Source of the DNA: Muribaculaceae bacterium
GTDB lineage: Bacteria; Pseudomonadota; Alphaproteobacteria; Rs-D84
Reading direction: 5' to 3'
NCBI GenBank assembly: GCA_023665245.1
Contig: JAMPEH010000001.1
Coordinates: 62,001 to 126,000 of the forward strand
DNA length: 64,000 nt
A program made the translations under genes and the position numbers. Each line of letters opens with the position of its first letter. Position 1 is the stretch's first letter. The notes below the pieces were generated by a model. It had not been told where the DNA came from, ran no database searches, and saw only the letters and a list, made by a program, of their open reading frames with translations. Shown in pieces: positions 8,775 through 17,472 of this stretch.

Positions 8775-10265
8775 ATGAAAACATCATTAAAAGTTATTTT
8801 GTCTGGGATTTTTGCACCGGTTGCGGCAATGGCTGCAAACGAAGGTGTGCCGTCATACTATCAAATGTACGGCAATCAGACCGCAAACCAGGCTGCATAC
8901 GGTTCGTATGCAAATCAGGGATATACAAAATACGTGGGTCAATCGGGCAGCAAACAGATTGTGGATTCGCGTACTTATTCGTACCAGGTTCCGCGCCAGA
9001 CGGCCCCCACAATTGGCGGTACAATGACGGCAAACGGAATTGCGATTCCGGTGGCGGATGCCCCCGCAACCAGTATTTATGCAGGTTATACCCGTCGTTT
9101 TGCAGATTTTCAATTTAAAACAGGTGTAAATTCCGTCTTGGAATGGGACGATATGGTTTTTAACGAGATTGAGGTTGGTGCCCAACATAATTTCAGTCTG
9201 CGCAACTTTGACATGTTCGCATACGCCAGTTATGCATACGGTATGCTGGATCACGGCGGCCTGTCCATGGACTATGACTTGGAACCGTTTGAAAAATCAC
9301 TGAAAGATGTCGGTATTTTTACGATTTCTATGGGTGACCAATCGGGCAAGACGCATCATTTCAAGTTCGGTATTGGGGCACATCATGTCTGGGATATTGG
9401 CGGATGGAAACTGTCGCCATCAATCGGATATGAAATATTCAAGCATAATTTGGAAATGGGTGACCATTATTATCCAAATCCGGGTATTTATCTGCCGTTG
9501 ATGACGGACAAGGGTGATTATATCTTTGGTGATTCCCAGGGAAATTATTACACCGTGCCAATCGATTTGGCCGCCAGTGTGGACGAAACCTGGTACCAGG
9601 TATGTATGTCACCCGAAGATATATTGTTGGTTCCTGCACCAAATGGTGGCGGAATATTTGATTTGGGTACGGCATTGGGTGCCGGTGTGAAATATGACCC
9701 AACAATGGGTACGATTCCATGGGGCGTTGCATCAAACGAATGCGTTATTATCGGTGGTGATGGCCCTGTGATTGTAGAGGGTACAACCCATATCTATAAC
9801 ACAACATGGTCTGGATTCTATGTCGGGCTGGAAATTGAAAAACAAATGACCCTGACGGATAAATTGCGTTTCTATGTGCAATTTGGTTTGCCGAAATATT
9901 CATCCGAAGGTATTTGGCCAAATCGTACCGACTGGCAACAGAACCCCAGTTTCTTGGACGAAGGCAGTGATGGCGCATATTCGTATGCGGCCGAAATGGA
10001 ATATAATTTCAGACTGTCTGACCGTGTACAGTTGGCGTTAAAGGTTGATACAAACTATTTCCATGTGGGTGAAATCCCGGGCAAGTTATATATTGCAGAA
10101 TATTATGATTATCTGATTGATGATAACGGGCAATATGTCTTGGACGAATACGGATGGCCGATTTTGGAAACCATACCTGCATCAACCCAGGATGTCAGCA
10201 AATCACTGAAAGAAGCCAACTGGCAGTCGTTCGGTGTGCATTTGGGAATTAAGTATTCTTTCTAA
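8775..10265 (+). CDS. Outer-membrane beta-barrel protein
   Basis: 496 aa. The Sec signal peptide ends about ...PVAAMAANEG. A Tyr/Gln/Ser-rich N-terminal linker (residues ~25-95) is followed by alternating aromatic/polar strands typical of a beta-barrel (for example FDMFAYASYAYGM, FSLRNFDMF). The protein ends FGVHLGIKYSF, with the C-terminal Phe that BamA recognises. No specific family is recognised; porin, adhesin or receptor functions are all possible. The lytic transglycosylase begins 17 bp downstream, so the two are probably one operon. Confidence 0.8.
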   Translation: MKTSLKVILSGIFAPVAAMAANEGVPSYYQMYGNQTANQAAYGSYANQGYTKYVGQSGSKQIVDSRTYSYQVPRQTAPTIGGTMTANGIAIPVADAPATSIYAGYTRRFADFQFKTGVNSVLEWDDMVFNEIEVGAQHNFSLRNFDMFAYASYAYGMLDHGGLSMDYDLEPFEKSLKDVGIFTISMGDQSGKTHHFKFGIGAHHVWDIGGWKLSPSIGYEIFKHNLEMGDHYYPNPGIYLPLMTDKGDYIFGDSQGNYYTVPIDLAASVDETWYQVCMSPEDILLVPAPNGGGIFDLGTALGAGVKYDPTMGTIPWGVASNECVIIGGDGPVIVEGTTHIYNTTWSGFYVGLEIEKQMTLTDKLRFYVQFGLPKYSSEGIWPNRTDWQQNPSFLDEGSDGAYSYAAEMEYNFRLSDRVQLALKVDTNYFHVGEIPGKLYIAEYYDYLIDDNGQYVLDEYGWPILETIPASTQDVSKSLKEANWQSFGVHLGIKYSF

Positions 10266-10282
10266 AGATCAAGGGTACAGTT

Positions 10283-11341
10283 ATGACAAAAAATATGATT
10301 TTTCGCCTATGTGGTGCGCTGATGTGTTGCGCATGTTCGGTATCTGCTGCCTGTGCCGACCGTGGTGAATTTGATATGGCGCGATGGGACAATATTCTGG
10401 ATAATGTGCGTACCCGTGCCGCCAATCAAAATATATCAGACGCCACGATAAAGGCAACGTTAAAGTCACCATCGTTTATCCCATCAATTGTGCACAGCGA
10501 TAAAAATCAGTCTGAATTCAGATTGACACTGGATCAATACTTGAACCGTACTGTCAGTCCTACACGCATAAAAAATGGGCGCACTATGCATGGGCGTTAT
10601 CCGACAATTTTATCGCGTGTTGAAAATATTTATGGTGTGCAACCACATGTTATTTTGGCGTTTTGGGGCATGGAATCGAACTATGGCGAATTCAAAGCAG
10701 CGCACCGTTTAAAAGATGCTTTTTTCACATTAATGTATGATGGGCGCCGTGAAACATTTTTTGGTAATCAGTTATTATCATTGATGAAAACCGCCGACCA
10801 AAACGGTTTGGATATAAATGATATATATGGCAGTTGGGCTGGTGCCATGGGGCATTTTCAATTTATTCCGACGACACTTGCATCATACGGTGTTGATGGT
10901 AACGGTGATGGTAAAATTGATATAATCCACAGTGTGGGTGACGCAATGTACAGTGCGGCGAATTATCTGCATAAACTTGGGTGGAATCCGAACGAACGAA
11001 TTGTTCGTCGTGTTGTGGTACCATTTAATTTTGATGTGTCGTTATTAGACGGTGGTACGAAAAAGTCGTTGTCAGATTGGGCGTCCATGGGCGTCACAAA
11101 TCCCGATGGTTCGCCAATACCGGTGGCGGAAATGACAGCGGGACTGGTTGCAGATGTCAAAGAAATAGAATCAAAATTGGCATCGTCACAAATGGATGTT
11201 GTAGATTCAGATACAGATGTCGCACCACAACCTGTTATAACAGCATACCTGACATATCCGAATTTTTATCGGATAAAAAGGTGGAACAATTCAAACTGGT
11301 ACGCGATTGCGATTGCGACATTGGCCGATGAATTGAAATAG
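10283..11341 (+). CDS. Lytic murein transglycosylase, MltB family
   Basis: 352 aa with a signal peptide (residues ~1-24, ending CAADR). The SLT_2/GH103 core is clear: ILAFWGMESNYGEFK with the catalytic Glu, then SWAGAMGHFQFIPTTL and GDGKIDIIHSVGDAMYSAANYL. The enzyme cuts the MurNAc-GlcNAc bond, leaving 1,6-anhydro ends. No lipobox Cys is obvious after the signal, so it may be soluble in the periplasm. The final ~45 residues (after DTDVAPQPV) look like a short extra domain ending FYRIKRWNNSNWYAIA, common in this family. It follows the OMP gene closely. Confidence 0.92.
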   Translation: MTKNMIFRLCGALMCCACSVSAACADRGEFDMARWDNILDNVRTRAANQNISDATIKATLKSPSFIPSIVHSDKNQSEFRLTLDQYLNRTVSPTRIKNGRTMHGRYPTILSRVENIYGVQPHVILAFWGMESNYGEFKAAHRLKDAFFTLMYDGRRETFFGNQLLSLMKTADQNGLDINDIYGSWAGAMGHFQFIPTTLASYGVDGNGDGKIDIIHSVGDAMYSAANYLHKLGWNPNERIVRRVVVPFNFDVSLLDGGTKKSLSDWASMGVTNPDGSPIPVAEMTAGLVADVKEIESKLASSQMDVVDSDTDVAPQPVITAYLTYPNFYRIKRWNNSNWYAIAIATLADELK

Positions 11342-11342
11342 A

Positions 11343-11371
11343 TTGCTTTTTGATGTGTTTTTTGGTATAAT
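11343..11371 (+). promoter_or_regulatory. Promoter before the tail-fibre-like gene
   Basis: TTGCTT, 17-bp spacer, TATAAT. The expected start of transcription (~11378) is only a few bases before the hairpin at 11382. Confidence 0.55.
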
Positions 11372-11381
11372 AGAAACATGT

Positions 11382-11411
11382 AATCACCACCAAATGGGCG
11401 GTGATTTTTTT
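11382..11411 (+). terminator. Hairpin with T tract (mltB terminator or 5' leader hairpin)
   Basis: AATCACC..GGTGATT stem followed by seven T. It would end mltB transcripts, yet lies at the very 5' end of any transcript from the promoter at 11343. Confidence 0.6.
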
Positions 11412-11449
11412 ATCCAAAATTTACTTCAAACTAAATAAAAGGATTTTTA

Positions 11450-11959
11450 ATGTCACGACAAATACAAATACGGCGTGGTACCGCGGATGAACACGCAAAT
11501 TTTACTGGCGCAATTGGTGAAATAACATTTGATACAGATACAAAAACATTGCGCGTGCATGACGGGACAACCCCTGGCGGTATAACATTGGCCCGTACCG
11601 ATGAACTGTCTATATCCAGCCCAATTCCAGACACGGCGGATTATGTTGTTGAAACACAATTACCAACGGCAGATAATAATTACACCTGGTACCGAAAATA
11701 CAAATCTGGCTGGGTCGAGCAAGGTGGTATAAACAAACCGATTGCATATAATGGCACGACAATAACATTGCCGGTTCAGATGGAAAATACAAATTATAGT
11801 GTTATTGCGACCGGTGCCAGTGAAGGATATGGGAATAATATAAACACCAGTATAAAGCATAGCTGTGAAACCAATACAACAACGCATTTTTCTTTGGGGT
11901 GTGCATATTCTGGTGGGGTAAATGCCAATTGGTATGTATGTGGGACTTATATGCTATAA
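11450..11959 (+). CDS. Phage tail-fibre-like protein (tropism-determinant N-terminus)
   Basis: 169 aa. Residues 1-50 (MSRQIQIRRGTADEH..., GEITFDTDTKTLRVHDGTT) match the small N-terminal module common at the start of phage tail-fibre and major-tropism-determinant-like proteins. The remaining ~115 residues are a beta-rich, Thr/Asn-rich domain without a recognised fold (ends WYVCGTYML). No signal peptide. AAAAGGA precedes the ATG. It is followed head-to-head by the glycan gene cluster and has its own promoter. It could be a phage remnant or a domesticated surface/adhesion factor; there are no other phage genes nearby. Confidence 0.6.
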   Translation: MSRQIQIRRGTADEHANFTGAIGEITFDTDTKTLRVHDGTTPGGITLARTDELSISSPIPDTADYVVETQLPTADNNYTWYRKYKSGWVEQGGINKPIAYNGTTITLPVQMENTNYSVIATGASEGYGNNINTSIKHSCETNTTTHFSLGCAYSGGVNANWYVCGTYML

Positions 11960-11962
11960 AAT

Positions 11963-11986
11963 AAGAACTGGTTTATCCCAGTTCTT
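11963..11986. terminator. Shared convergent terminator
   Basis: AAGAACTGG..CCAGTTCTT stem between the two convergent stops; it includes the last codons of the minus-strand acetyltransferase. Confidence 0.7.
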
Positions 11987-12533
11987 TTGCGATATTCTTT
12001 GATAATGCGATAATATTTTGTTTTCTTTGTTGCAACAACCTGCATGGTATACCAACATTGATTGTCCATGGTGCTAAATCGTGGCGAACCAGTGACAGTG
12101 TTCCTGTAACTGCACCTTGTGCGATTGTAACGCCCGGCATTACAATTGTATTAGCACCTAACTGGGAATAATCCATCATTATCACAGTACCTGTATCAAG
12201 TTTTGTTAATTCATCTGGCACCATTGGTGAAATCATAAATTCACCAGAAAAATCATCTGATGCAGAATATATAATTGAACGTGCCGACAAGCCGCAAAAA
12301 TTTCCGATATGAATACCAAATCTGCCATATAGTGCACAATAGGCTGATATATGAACATAACTTCCGATAGATATGTTGCCTGATAAGATACAAAAATCAT
12401 CTATGCGCACATTATTGCCAATAGATATTTTTTCTGGGCCATATATAGATGCTTTTTTAGAAATAAATACATTTTTGCCAACTGATTTAAAGCCAATATT
12501 TTGCAATTCTGTATCTGTGTAAAAATTACTCAT
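11973..12533 (-). CDS. Hexapeptide-repeat acyltransferase (sugar O-acetyltransferase-like)
   Basis: 186 aa. It has left-handed beta-helix hexapeptide repeats (for example ISIGNNVRIDDF, ISIGSYVHISAYCALYG, IHIGNFCGLSARS) with the conserved turn and Gly pattern, and a C-terminal extension ending AKELG. Such enzymes move an acetyl or similar group from acyl-CoA to a sugar, usually as trimers. It is the last gene of the minus-strand glycan operon 17078 to 11973, so modification of a surface saccharide is the likely role. The acceptor sugar cannot be read from the sequence. Confidence 0.8.
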   Translation of the reverse strand: MSNFYTDTELQNIGFKSVGKNVFISKKASIYGPEKISIGNNVRIDDFCILSGNISIGSYVHISAYCALYGRFGIHIGNFCGLSARSIIYSASDDFSGEFMISPMVPDELTKLDTGTVIMMDYSQLGANTIVMPGVTIAQGAVTGTLSLVRHDLAPWTINVGIPCRLLQQRKQNIIALSKNIAKELG

Positions 12534-12554
12534 TATATATCCATTTTGTATGAT

Positions 12555-13547
12555 TTATATTAGAAATATATTTGTGACTAATGACACGGTCAAAAATACC
12601 CCTAGAATAATCGCGATAATCAGCATGCGTTGGAAACGGTGGCGCCATTTGTATATCTGATTATCTTGTGCGTTTGCATCACCAGACAGTGTTTTATATA
12701 CTAAATCACCAAATTCGTTTTGAAATTCTTGGATTTTATCATACATACCATTACGCATATATGCGGCGATTGTTCGCAATACCAGACTGTTTATCGCGTA
12801 TGTTTTTTTTATACCATAAATAGATTCTATGGCCTGATAAAATCGCAGGAACAATACACCGTTTCTAATATGAAATTTATCTTGGTCTTTGTCTTCCCAT
12901 ATTCCACCACCCCATTTGCGGTAAATCGACATTTCACGGTCAATAAAACCAATTTTTCCATATCGTGCATGCATCAGGTGTCTAAACCAATCCCATGGCT
13001 GATATGGCTTTTGTGGTAAAATAGACGCATCCCAATTCCATCGATACATAACAGAATTACTGGGGATAAAGCAATAATCCAACAGTTTGGCCAGATTATC
13101 ATCTTTAAACTTTCGTGACGTTGGCCAAACACTTTCTGGTTGTGAATTATCAATCCAGATTGTCCGCATTTTGTGAAAACATATACTGTAATCAGGATGC
13201 CTGTCCAAAAAATCTACCTGGCGTTGTAATTTTGTATCATCAGACCAGTAATCATCACCATCGCATATCGCAACGTATTGCCCCCGAATTTGGGGCGCAA
13301 TGAACTTGGCCTCTATATTAACGCCTTGGCTGAATTGATTTTCTGTTTGAAATATAGGCTTTATAACATCCGGATATTTTTCTGCATATTGGCGGATGAT
13401 ATCTGTTGTTCCATCAGTAGACGCATCATCATGAACAATGACTTCAAACGGAAAATTCGTTTTTTGTTTGATAAAACTTTCTAAGGCTTGGCCGATATAT
13501 TCGTGCTGGTTATATGCCAAACAACTGATTGTCACTTTGGGTTTCAT
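12555..13547 (-). CDS. Family 2 glycosyltransferase with C-terminal membrane helix
   Basis: 330 aa. The GT-A start VTISCLAYNQHEYIGQALES is followed by VIVHDDASTDGTTDII and the metal-binding AICDGDDYW, all typical of GT2. The C-terminal ~25 residues (MLIIAIILGVFLTVSLVTNIF) form one membrane helix, so the enzyme is probably tethered to the inner membrane. Its start overlaps the stop of the upstream GT8 gene by 4 bp (ATGA), showing translational coupling. Donor and acceptor are unknown. Confidence 0.87.
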   Translation of the reverse strand: MKPKVTISCLAYNQHEYIGQALESFIKQKTNFPFEVIVHDDASTDGTTDIIRQYAEKYPDVIKPIFQTENQFSQGVNIEAKFIAPQIRGQYVAICDGDDYWSDDTKLQRQVDFLDRHPDYSICFHKMRTIWIDNSQPESVWPTSRKFKDDNLAKLLDYCFIPSNSVMYRWNWDASILPQKPYQPWDWFRHLMHARYGKIGFIDREMSIYRKWGGGIWEDKDQDKFHIRNGVLFLRFYQAIESIYGIKKTYAINSLVLRTIAAYMRNGMYDKIQEFQNEFGDLVYKTLSGDANAQDNQIYKWRHRFQRMLIIAIILGVFLTVSLVTNIFLI

Positions 13548-14569
13548 GATTTCTTCCTTAATTTGAAAACGCCGAACAGGCGAATACTTTCATAGCCTGG
13601 TTGCTTTTTTACACGCAGACCAGGTATTATTCCGCCTAACCAATACATTTTTTTATAATAAATCAGATTCATTATATTGGCTGCATGTTCTGACCAAAAC
13701 GGTGTTTGGGTCAGCCAATAATACCATCTGTCCGATTTTGTACAGTTAAGCGTATTCCATGGTTTTATTGCCGTTGCATAATGTATTTGTACGGGGTGTG
13801 TTAACGCATCCTGGATATCTGTTGCTTCATACGTCATATCACCCGTGCAGTCGGTTCCGTCATATAAATCGTATGCGTATGAACAGACGATGTTATTCAG
13901 TGGCAGATATATTTTTTTATCCATTGGACACACCAGATTTAATACGTCTTGTTCTGATTGCAGTAATCGCCATGCGTCCCGTGTCAGACATTTTAAGAAT
14001 TCGCCTTCTATATTATTGCGCCGCATTGCATCCAGATTGAATATCAAATATCCGCCACATAAGTCTAGTCGTGATATTTCATCATCTGTAAATGTTTTTT
14101 TATATCGCGCAATTAAATCTGTCAGGAAAGTATCAGGCTTGGCCAGTGGGCGTACGCCAGCCATATAGAAATCTTCATTATCCTTTACCATATCCCAACT
14201 GGGGGCGATATCACCATCATATACAACGTCAACATCTGTCAGTATGATTTTATTGTATTGTGGAAACAGACTAGGCAATAATAGTTTGTATAATACTTCC
14301 TTGGAATAATGAGCCTGGGAACCCAGCATCGCAAACATATCATCCAATTTATTGTGCATATCAATAAATTCCAGTGATGCATTTTGAAAACGCGCAACAA
14401 TTTGGTTCAGTTTTTCTTGGTTCGTATGTGAAATATCAGTATGCAGCACATATAATTTATAAAAATATTTTTTATTGGCATGTGTCAGCATTGATAAAAA
14501 TGCTGCCGCTGCCGGTATAACATACCGGTTATCAAACATGTGCGCAATTGGAATAATTGGTTGTTTCAT
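13544..14569 (-). CDS. Family 8 glycosyltransferase (LgtC-like)
   Basis: 341 aa. The family-8 landmarks are present: an N-terminal FDNRYVIPAAAAFLSML, the DXD site in ILTDVDVVYDGDI, and the C-terminal HYATAIKPWN (HXXXXXKPW) that contacts the nucleotide. Retaining enzymes of this family add hexoses (often galactose or glucose) to lipooligosaccharide. It sits 18 bp after the upstream gene and overlaps the downstream GT2 gene, so it belongs to the same operon. Confidence 0.88.
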   Translation of the reverse strand: MKQPIIPIAHMFDNRYVIPAAAAFLSMLTHANKKYFYKLYVLHTDISHTNQEKLNQIVARFQNASLEFIDMHNKLDDMFAMLGSQAHYSKEVLYKLLLPSLFPQYNKIILTDVDVVYDGDIAPSWDMVKDNEDFYMAGVRPLAKPDTFLTDLIARYKKTFTDDEISRLDLCGGYLIFNLDAMRRNNIEGEFLKCLTRDAWRLLQSEQDVLNLVCPMDKKIYLPLNNIVCSYAYDLYDGTDCTGDMTYEATDIQDALTHPVQIHYATAIKPWNTLNCTKSDRWYYWLTQTPFWSEHAANIMNLIYYKKMYWLGGIIPGLRVKKQPGYESIRLFGVFKLRKKS

Positions 14570-14587
14570 TGGATTCCTCTCGTATTG

Positions 14588-15994
14588 TTAATCTGGTAAA
14601 AAGAAATTGATATCCATTGGCTTGTTTGACATATACCAATTATAGTCTTTTTGTATATGCCCAATGTCTAACGCTTGATAACCTTGTAATGCTAGGTCAT
14701 AGGCCAACACCGTTGCCGTTGGCCCCAATATTATCAGGAATAATTTATCCATTGACTCTTTACAGCACTCTTTAAAGATTTGCGTATAAGATTGAAAAGC
14801 ATCTTTTGCCGGTGCAGTTATTGTTTTTATTGATGCAGCATTGTCAAAGATATTAAATTTAAAATTATCAAATATGTTTGAACCACAAACAATGACTATA
14901 TCCCGCTTGTCCCATATTTGGCGCACTTGACGATAGTGAAGCGCATAATTCGCATTTTCGTGTGTTGCATAATAGCATGATATATCTGTCGCCCCGTATG
15001 TTTTATTTGTATTTAAGAATTTAAGAATTTTATGCCTGTTATGATATAAATAATGTTTCATCCAATCTTGATTGCGTATACCATACATGGAATCAAAAAG
15101 TTCTCCATTTATTGAAATCATTATATTATCATTGGTCGAACTTATAACATCTTTCAGTTTATTTGACAAAGATTCAGAGTATGATTGAAAAGGAATTCCT
15201 TTTGTTGATATCATAAGTTCAAACTCGCCATCTCCAAACCTACACAGACTGCACTTGGTTTTTATAATGTGATTTATTGTGTTTTGAATTGATAATACTG
15301 TTGGGACGACAACATGACGATTATTACAGTATTCATATCCATAAGAAGACCAGCCAATATTATTTTTTACAACTTTTGCAGGGTTACCACATACACATGA
15401 ATTAGATTGTGATACGGATTTTGTTACCACGCTGTGCATGCCAACAATTGTGTTATCGGCCAATGATACATTTTTTAAAATTGTTGCGTTATTACCAATC
15501 CAACAATGATTACCAATATTAATAGCTGAGACCCAATTTGTAATCTCGCCTGATTCTATGTCAAAGATTGGATGTGCATCTGTTGCATAAACTAGTGTAT
15601 TAAATGCGAACATACATTGTGTACCAATTGTTATTTTGACCCCAGAATTATATGTAATAATGTCACATGATTCAAATGTTGTGCCTGTTCCAATTTTTAT
15701 ACTTGCATCATATACAGGTGCAAAGTTTGGATGGTTGTTTCCGATAGTAATATTTAATTTGCCTGAAACACTGAAACCGTCACATATTTCGATAATGTTA
15801 TTATCACCAAATACAAAAATATCAATTCGCCCAGATGTATTGGGCACTGTGTCGCCAATTTTTATAATATTATTTTTGCCCGTGATATTCAGGTTTACAT
15901 ATGGAACTGTATTCGGCGCAATTGATACATTATTATCTGGGATTATATATTCGCACCTATTTGGCTCTTTGGTTCGTTTTTTTCGATTAAACAT
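14588..15994 (-). CDS. Fusion: hexapeptide acyltransferase + GT-D type glycosyltransferase
   Basis: 468 aa in two parts. Residues ~20-215 carry hexapeptide repeats (for example INIGNHCWIGNNATILKNV, and CVCGNPAKVVKNN closing the beta-helix) like sugar acetyltransferases. Residues ~235-468 resemble the GT-D (DUF1792) glycosyltransferase fold, with the signature CRFGDGEFELM, then MISINGELFDS and FLIILGPTATVLAYDLALQG. The two activities, acylation and sugar addition, are thus on one chain. The repeat section has Asn-rich unusual stretches. The gene is translationally coupled in the operon: its ATG is 2 bp from the DegT stop. Confidence 0.75.
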   Translation of the reverse strand: MFNRKKRTKEPNRCEYIIPDNNVSIAPNTVPYVNLNITGKNNIIKIGDTVPNTSGRIDIFVFGDNNIIEICDGFSVSGKLNITIGNNHPNFAPVYDASIKIGTGTTFESCDIITYNSGVKITIGTQCMFAFNTLVYATDAHPIFDIESGEITNWVSAINIGNHCWIGNNATILKNVSLADNTIVGMHSVVTKSVSQSNSCVCGNPAKVVKNNIGWSSYGYEYCNNRHVVVPTVLSIQNTINHIIKTKCSLCRFGDGEFELMISTKGIPFQSYSESLSNKLKDVISSTNDNIMISINGELFDSMYGIRNQDWMKHYLYHNRHKILKFLNTNKTYGATDISCYYATHENANYALHYRQVRQIWDKRDIVIVCGSNIFDNFKFNIFDNAASIKTITAPAKDAFQSYTQIFKECCKESMDKLFLIILGPTATVLAYDLALQGYQALDIGHIQKDYNWYMSNKPMDINFFLPD

Positions 15995-15995
15995 G

Positions 15996-17078
15996 TTAAA
16001 GGCTTCCTTTTATAATATTTACAATCTTCAATACATCTGTATCTGATAAATCCGGATACAGTGGCAGGCATGCGATGCGTGATGATATGTCTTCTGATAC
16101 AGGGCATGATGCACCATTAATGTATTGAATTTTATTCAAACTGGGCCAGAAATATCGACGTGCAAATATATTTTGCGATTTTAATGCATCAAATACATGC
16201 AGCAATTGTGATTCTGATTCAAATACCACTGGGTAATATGCATAGTTATATTTTAGCCCTGGTTGATGTTGTGGCCTTATAACCAAGTTTGCCAATTCGT
16301 TATCATATATATCAGATACACGTTTGCGTTCGGAAATACAGTGTTCTATATATGGAAAATTTGCCAGCCCCATCGCTGCATGAATTTCTGATTGTTTTCC
16401 ATTTATCCCCAGGCACATATGATTGTCAAATTGATGTCCAAACCGTTTTATTAAGTCCAGTTTGTCTGATACATCTTTATTTTGCACAATGCATGCGCCG
16501 CCTTCGACCGTGTGAAACAGTTTTGTTGCATGAAAACTGCACGTTGTAATATCACCATATGTCAGCAATGATTTTCCGTTATATTCAGATGCAAATGCAT
16601 GCGCACCATCATAAATAATTTTTAAATTATGCTTGCTGGCAATTTGTTGAATTTTATCAACATCACACGCATATCCAAATACATGTACAGGCATAATTGC
16701 GCGAGTGTTTGGGGTAATTGCCGCCTCTATCTTTGATGCGTCAATTGTAAAATTATTTGATTCAATATCTACAAATACGGGTTTGCACCGTTGCCACAAT
16801 ATACTGGATGCGGTGGCAACATACGAAAATGGGGTGGTGATAATTTCACCATCATCAATCCCCAGCGCATGCAACGCAATTTGCAATGCAATTGTTCCAT
16901 TTGACAGGTAATGAAAGTTTTGTGTGTTCAGAAATTCGCGCATCTTGGATTCTAATTTTTGAACACAGGGCCCCTGATTTGTTAAGACGCCACAATTGAA
17001 AATGTCTTGAATTTTTAATGTGTATTCATCAATTGGTGGCATGAAAGATTTTGTGACATAAATTGGTTTTGTGTTCAT
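15996..17078 (-). CDS. DegT/DnrJ/EryC1 family sugar aminotransferase
   Basis: 360 aa from the ATG at 17078. A TTG-started extension to 17147 is open but overlaps the terminator hairpin at 17141-17160, so I prefer the ATG. PLP-enzyme landmarks are present: TPFSYVATASSI near the phosphate site, FVDIESNNFTID, VHVFGYACDVDKI, and the Schiff-base Lys in CSFHATKLFHTVEGG. The family transaminates keto-sugars to amino sugars for surface glycans. It is the first gene of the 17078-11973 operon, preceded by a candidate RNA and terminator. Confidence 0.88.
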   Translation of the reverse strand: MNTKPIYVTKSFMPPIDEYTLKIQDIFNCGVLTNQGPCVQKLESKMREFLNTQNFHYLSNGTIALQIALHALGIDDGEIITTPFSYVATASSILWQRCKPVFVDIESNNFTIDASKIEAAITPNTRAIMPVHVFGYACDVDKIQQIASKHNLKIIYDGAHAFASEYNGKSLLTYGDITTCSFHATKLFHTVEGGACIVQNKDVSDKLDLIKRFGHQFDNHMCLGINGKQSEIHAAMGLANFPYIEHCISERKRVSDIYDNELANLVIRPQHQPGLKYNYAYYPVVFESESQLLHVFDALKSQNIFARRYFWPSLNKIQYINGASCPVSEDISSRIACLPLYPDLSDTDVLKIVNIIKGSL

Positions 17079-17130
17079 AATAATTTTACCCTGTATATCT
17101 GACGTATTGATGCTTTTCAAATCACATGGA

Positions 17131-17351
17131 AATAAAAAATCCGCCAAACAAATCTGACGGCCAGGGGGGTAAGAAAATCAATTCACGAAATGATTCTGAT
17201 GGTCTTTGGATTTTCATCCTGTTTTATAACCACCAGCCCCCCGACCAAACTTATCAGGGAAACAAAACCAAATACGCCCAGACAACCTGTGCGCAAAAAA
17301 TTCGTGAATAGGGCTTCTTACAACCCTGAACCTTATTCCCATAAGATTCTG
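17131..17351 (-). ncRNA. Candidate structured small RNA (or degT leader)
   Basis: On the minus strand a promoter (TTGTAA-17-TAATAT, 17358-17386) is followed by a paired region and an intrinsic terminator. The closing stem joins 17301-17309 with 17181-17189 (9 bp), a 5x5 internal loop, then 17315-17321 with 17169-17175 (7 bp), a bulge and 3 G-C pairs. Inside lies a hairpin 17196-17203/17229-17236 capped by GGAU-GAAA-AUCC (17208-17219). Terminator stem: 17141-17148/17153-17160, with T tract 17131-17139. The long closing stem with an open centre recalls 6S RNA, but no conserved sequence confirms that. The degT ORF starts 53 bp beyond, so a regulatory leader is the alternative. Confidence 0.5.
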
Positions 17352-17357
17352 GTATGA

Positions 17358-17386
17358 ATATTATCTTGAATAATGCGTATTTACAA
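17358..17386 (-). promoter_or_regulatory. Promoter for the candidate RNA at 17.13-17.35 kb
   Basis: TTGTAA, 17 bp, TAATAT on the minus strand. Confidence 0.45.
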
Positions 17387-17472
17387 GTGATTTTTATCCG
17401 CGTAAAATTACATTGCCAAATTGCCATTTGTTTGATATTCTTCCCAGTATATATGATAAAAAGGATATATTT

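Noticed and set aside
15996..17147. TTG-started version of the DegT gene
   Set aside because: The extension would run through the terminator hairpin at 17141-17160; the ATG at 17078 gives the normal family start.
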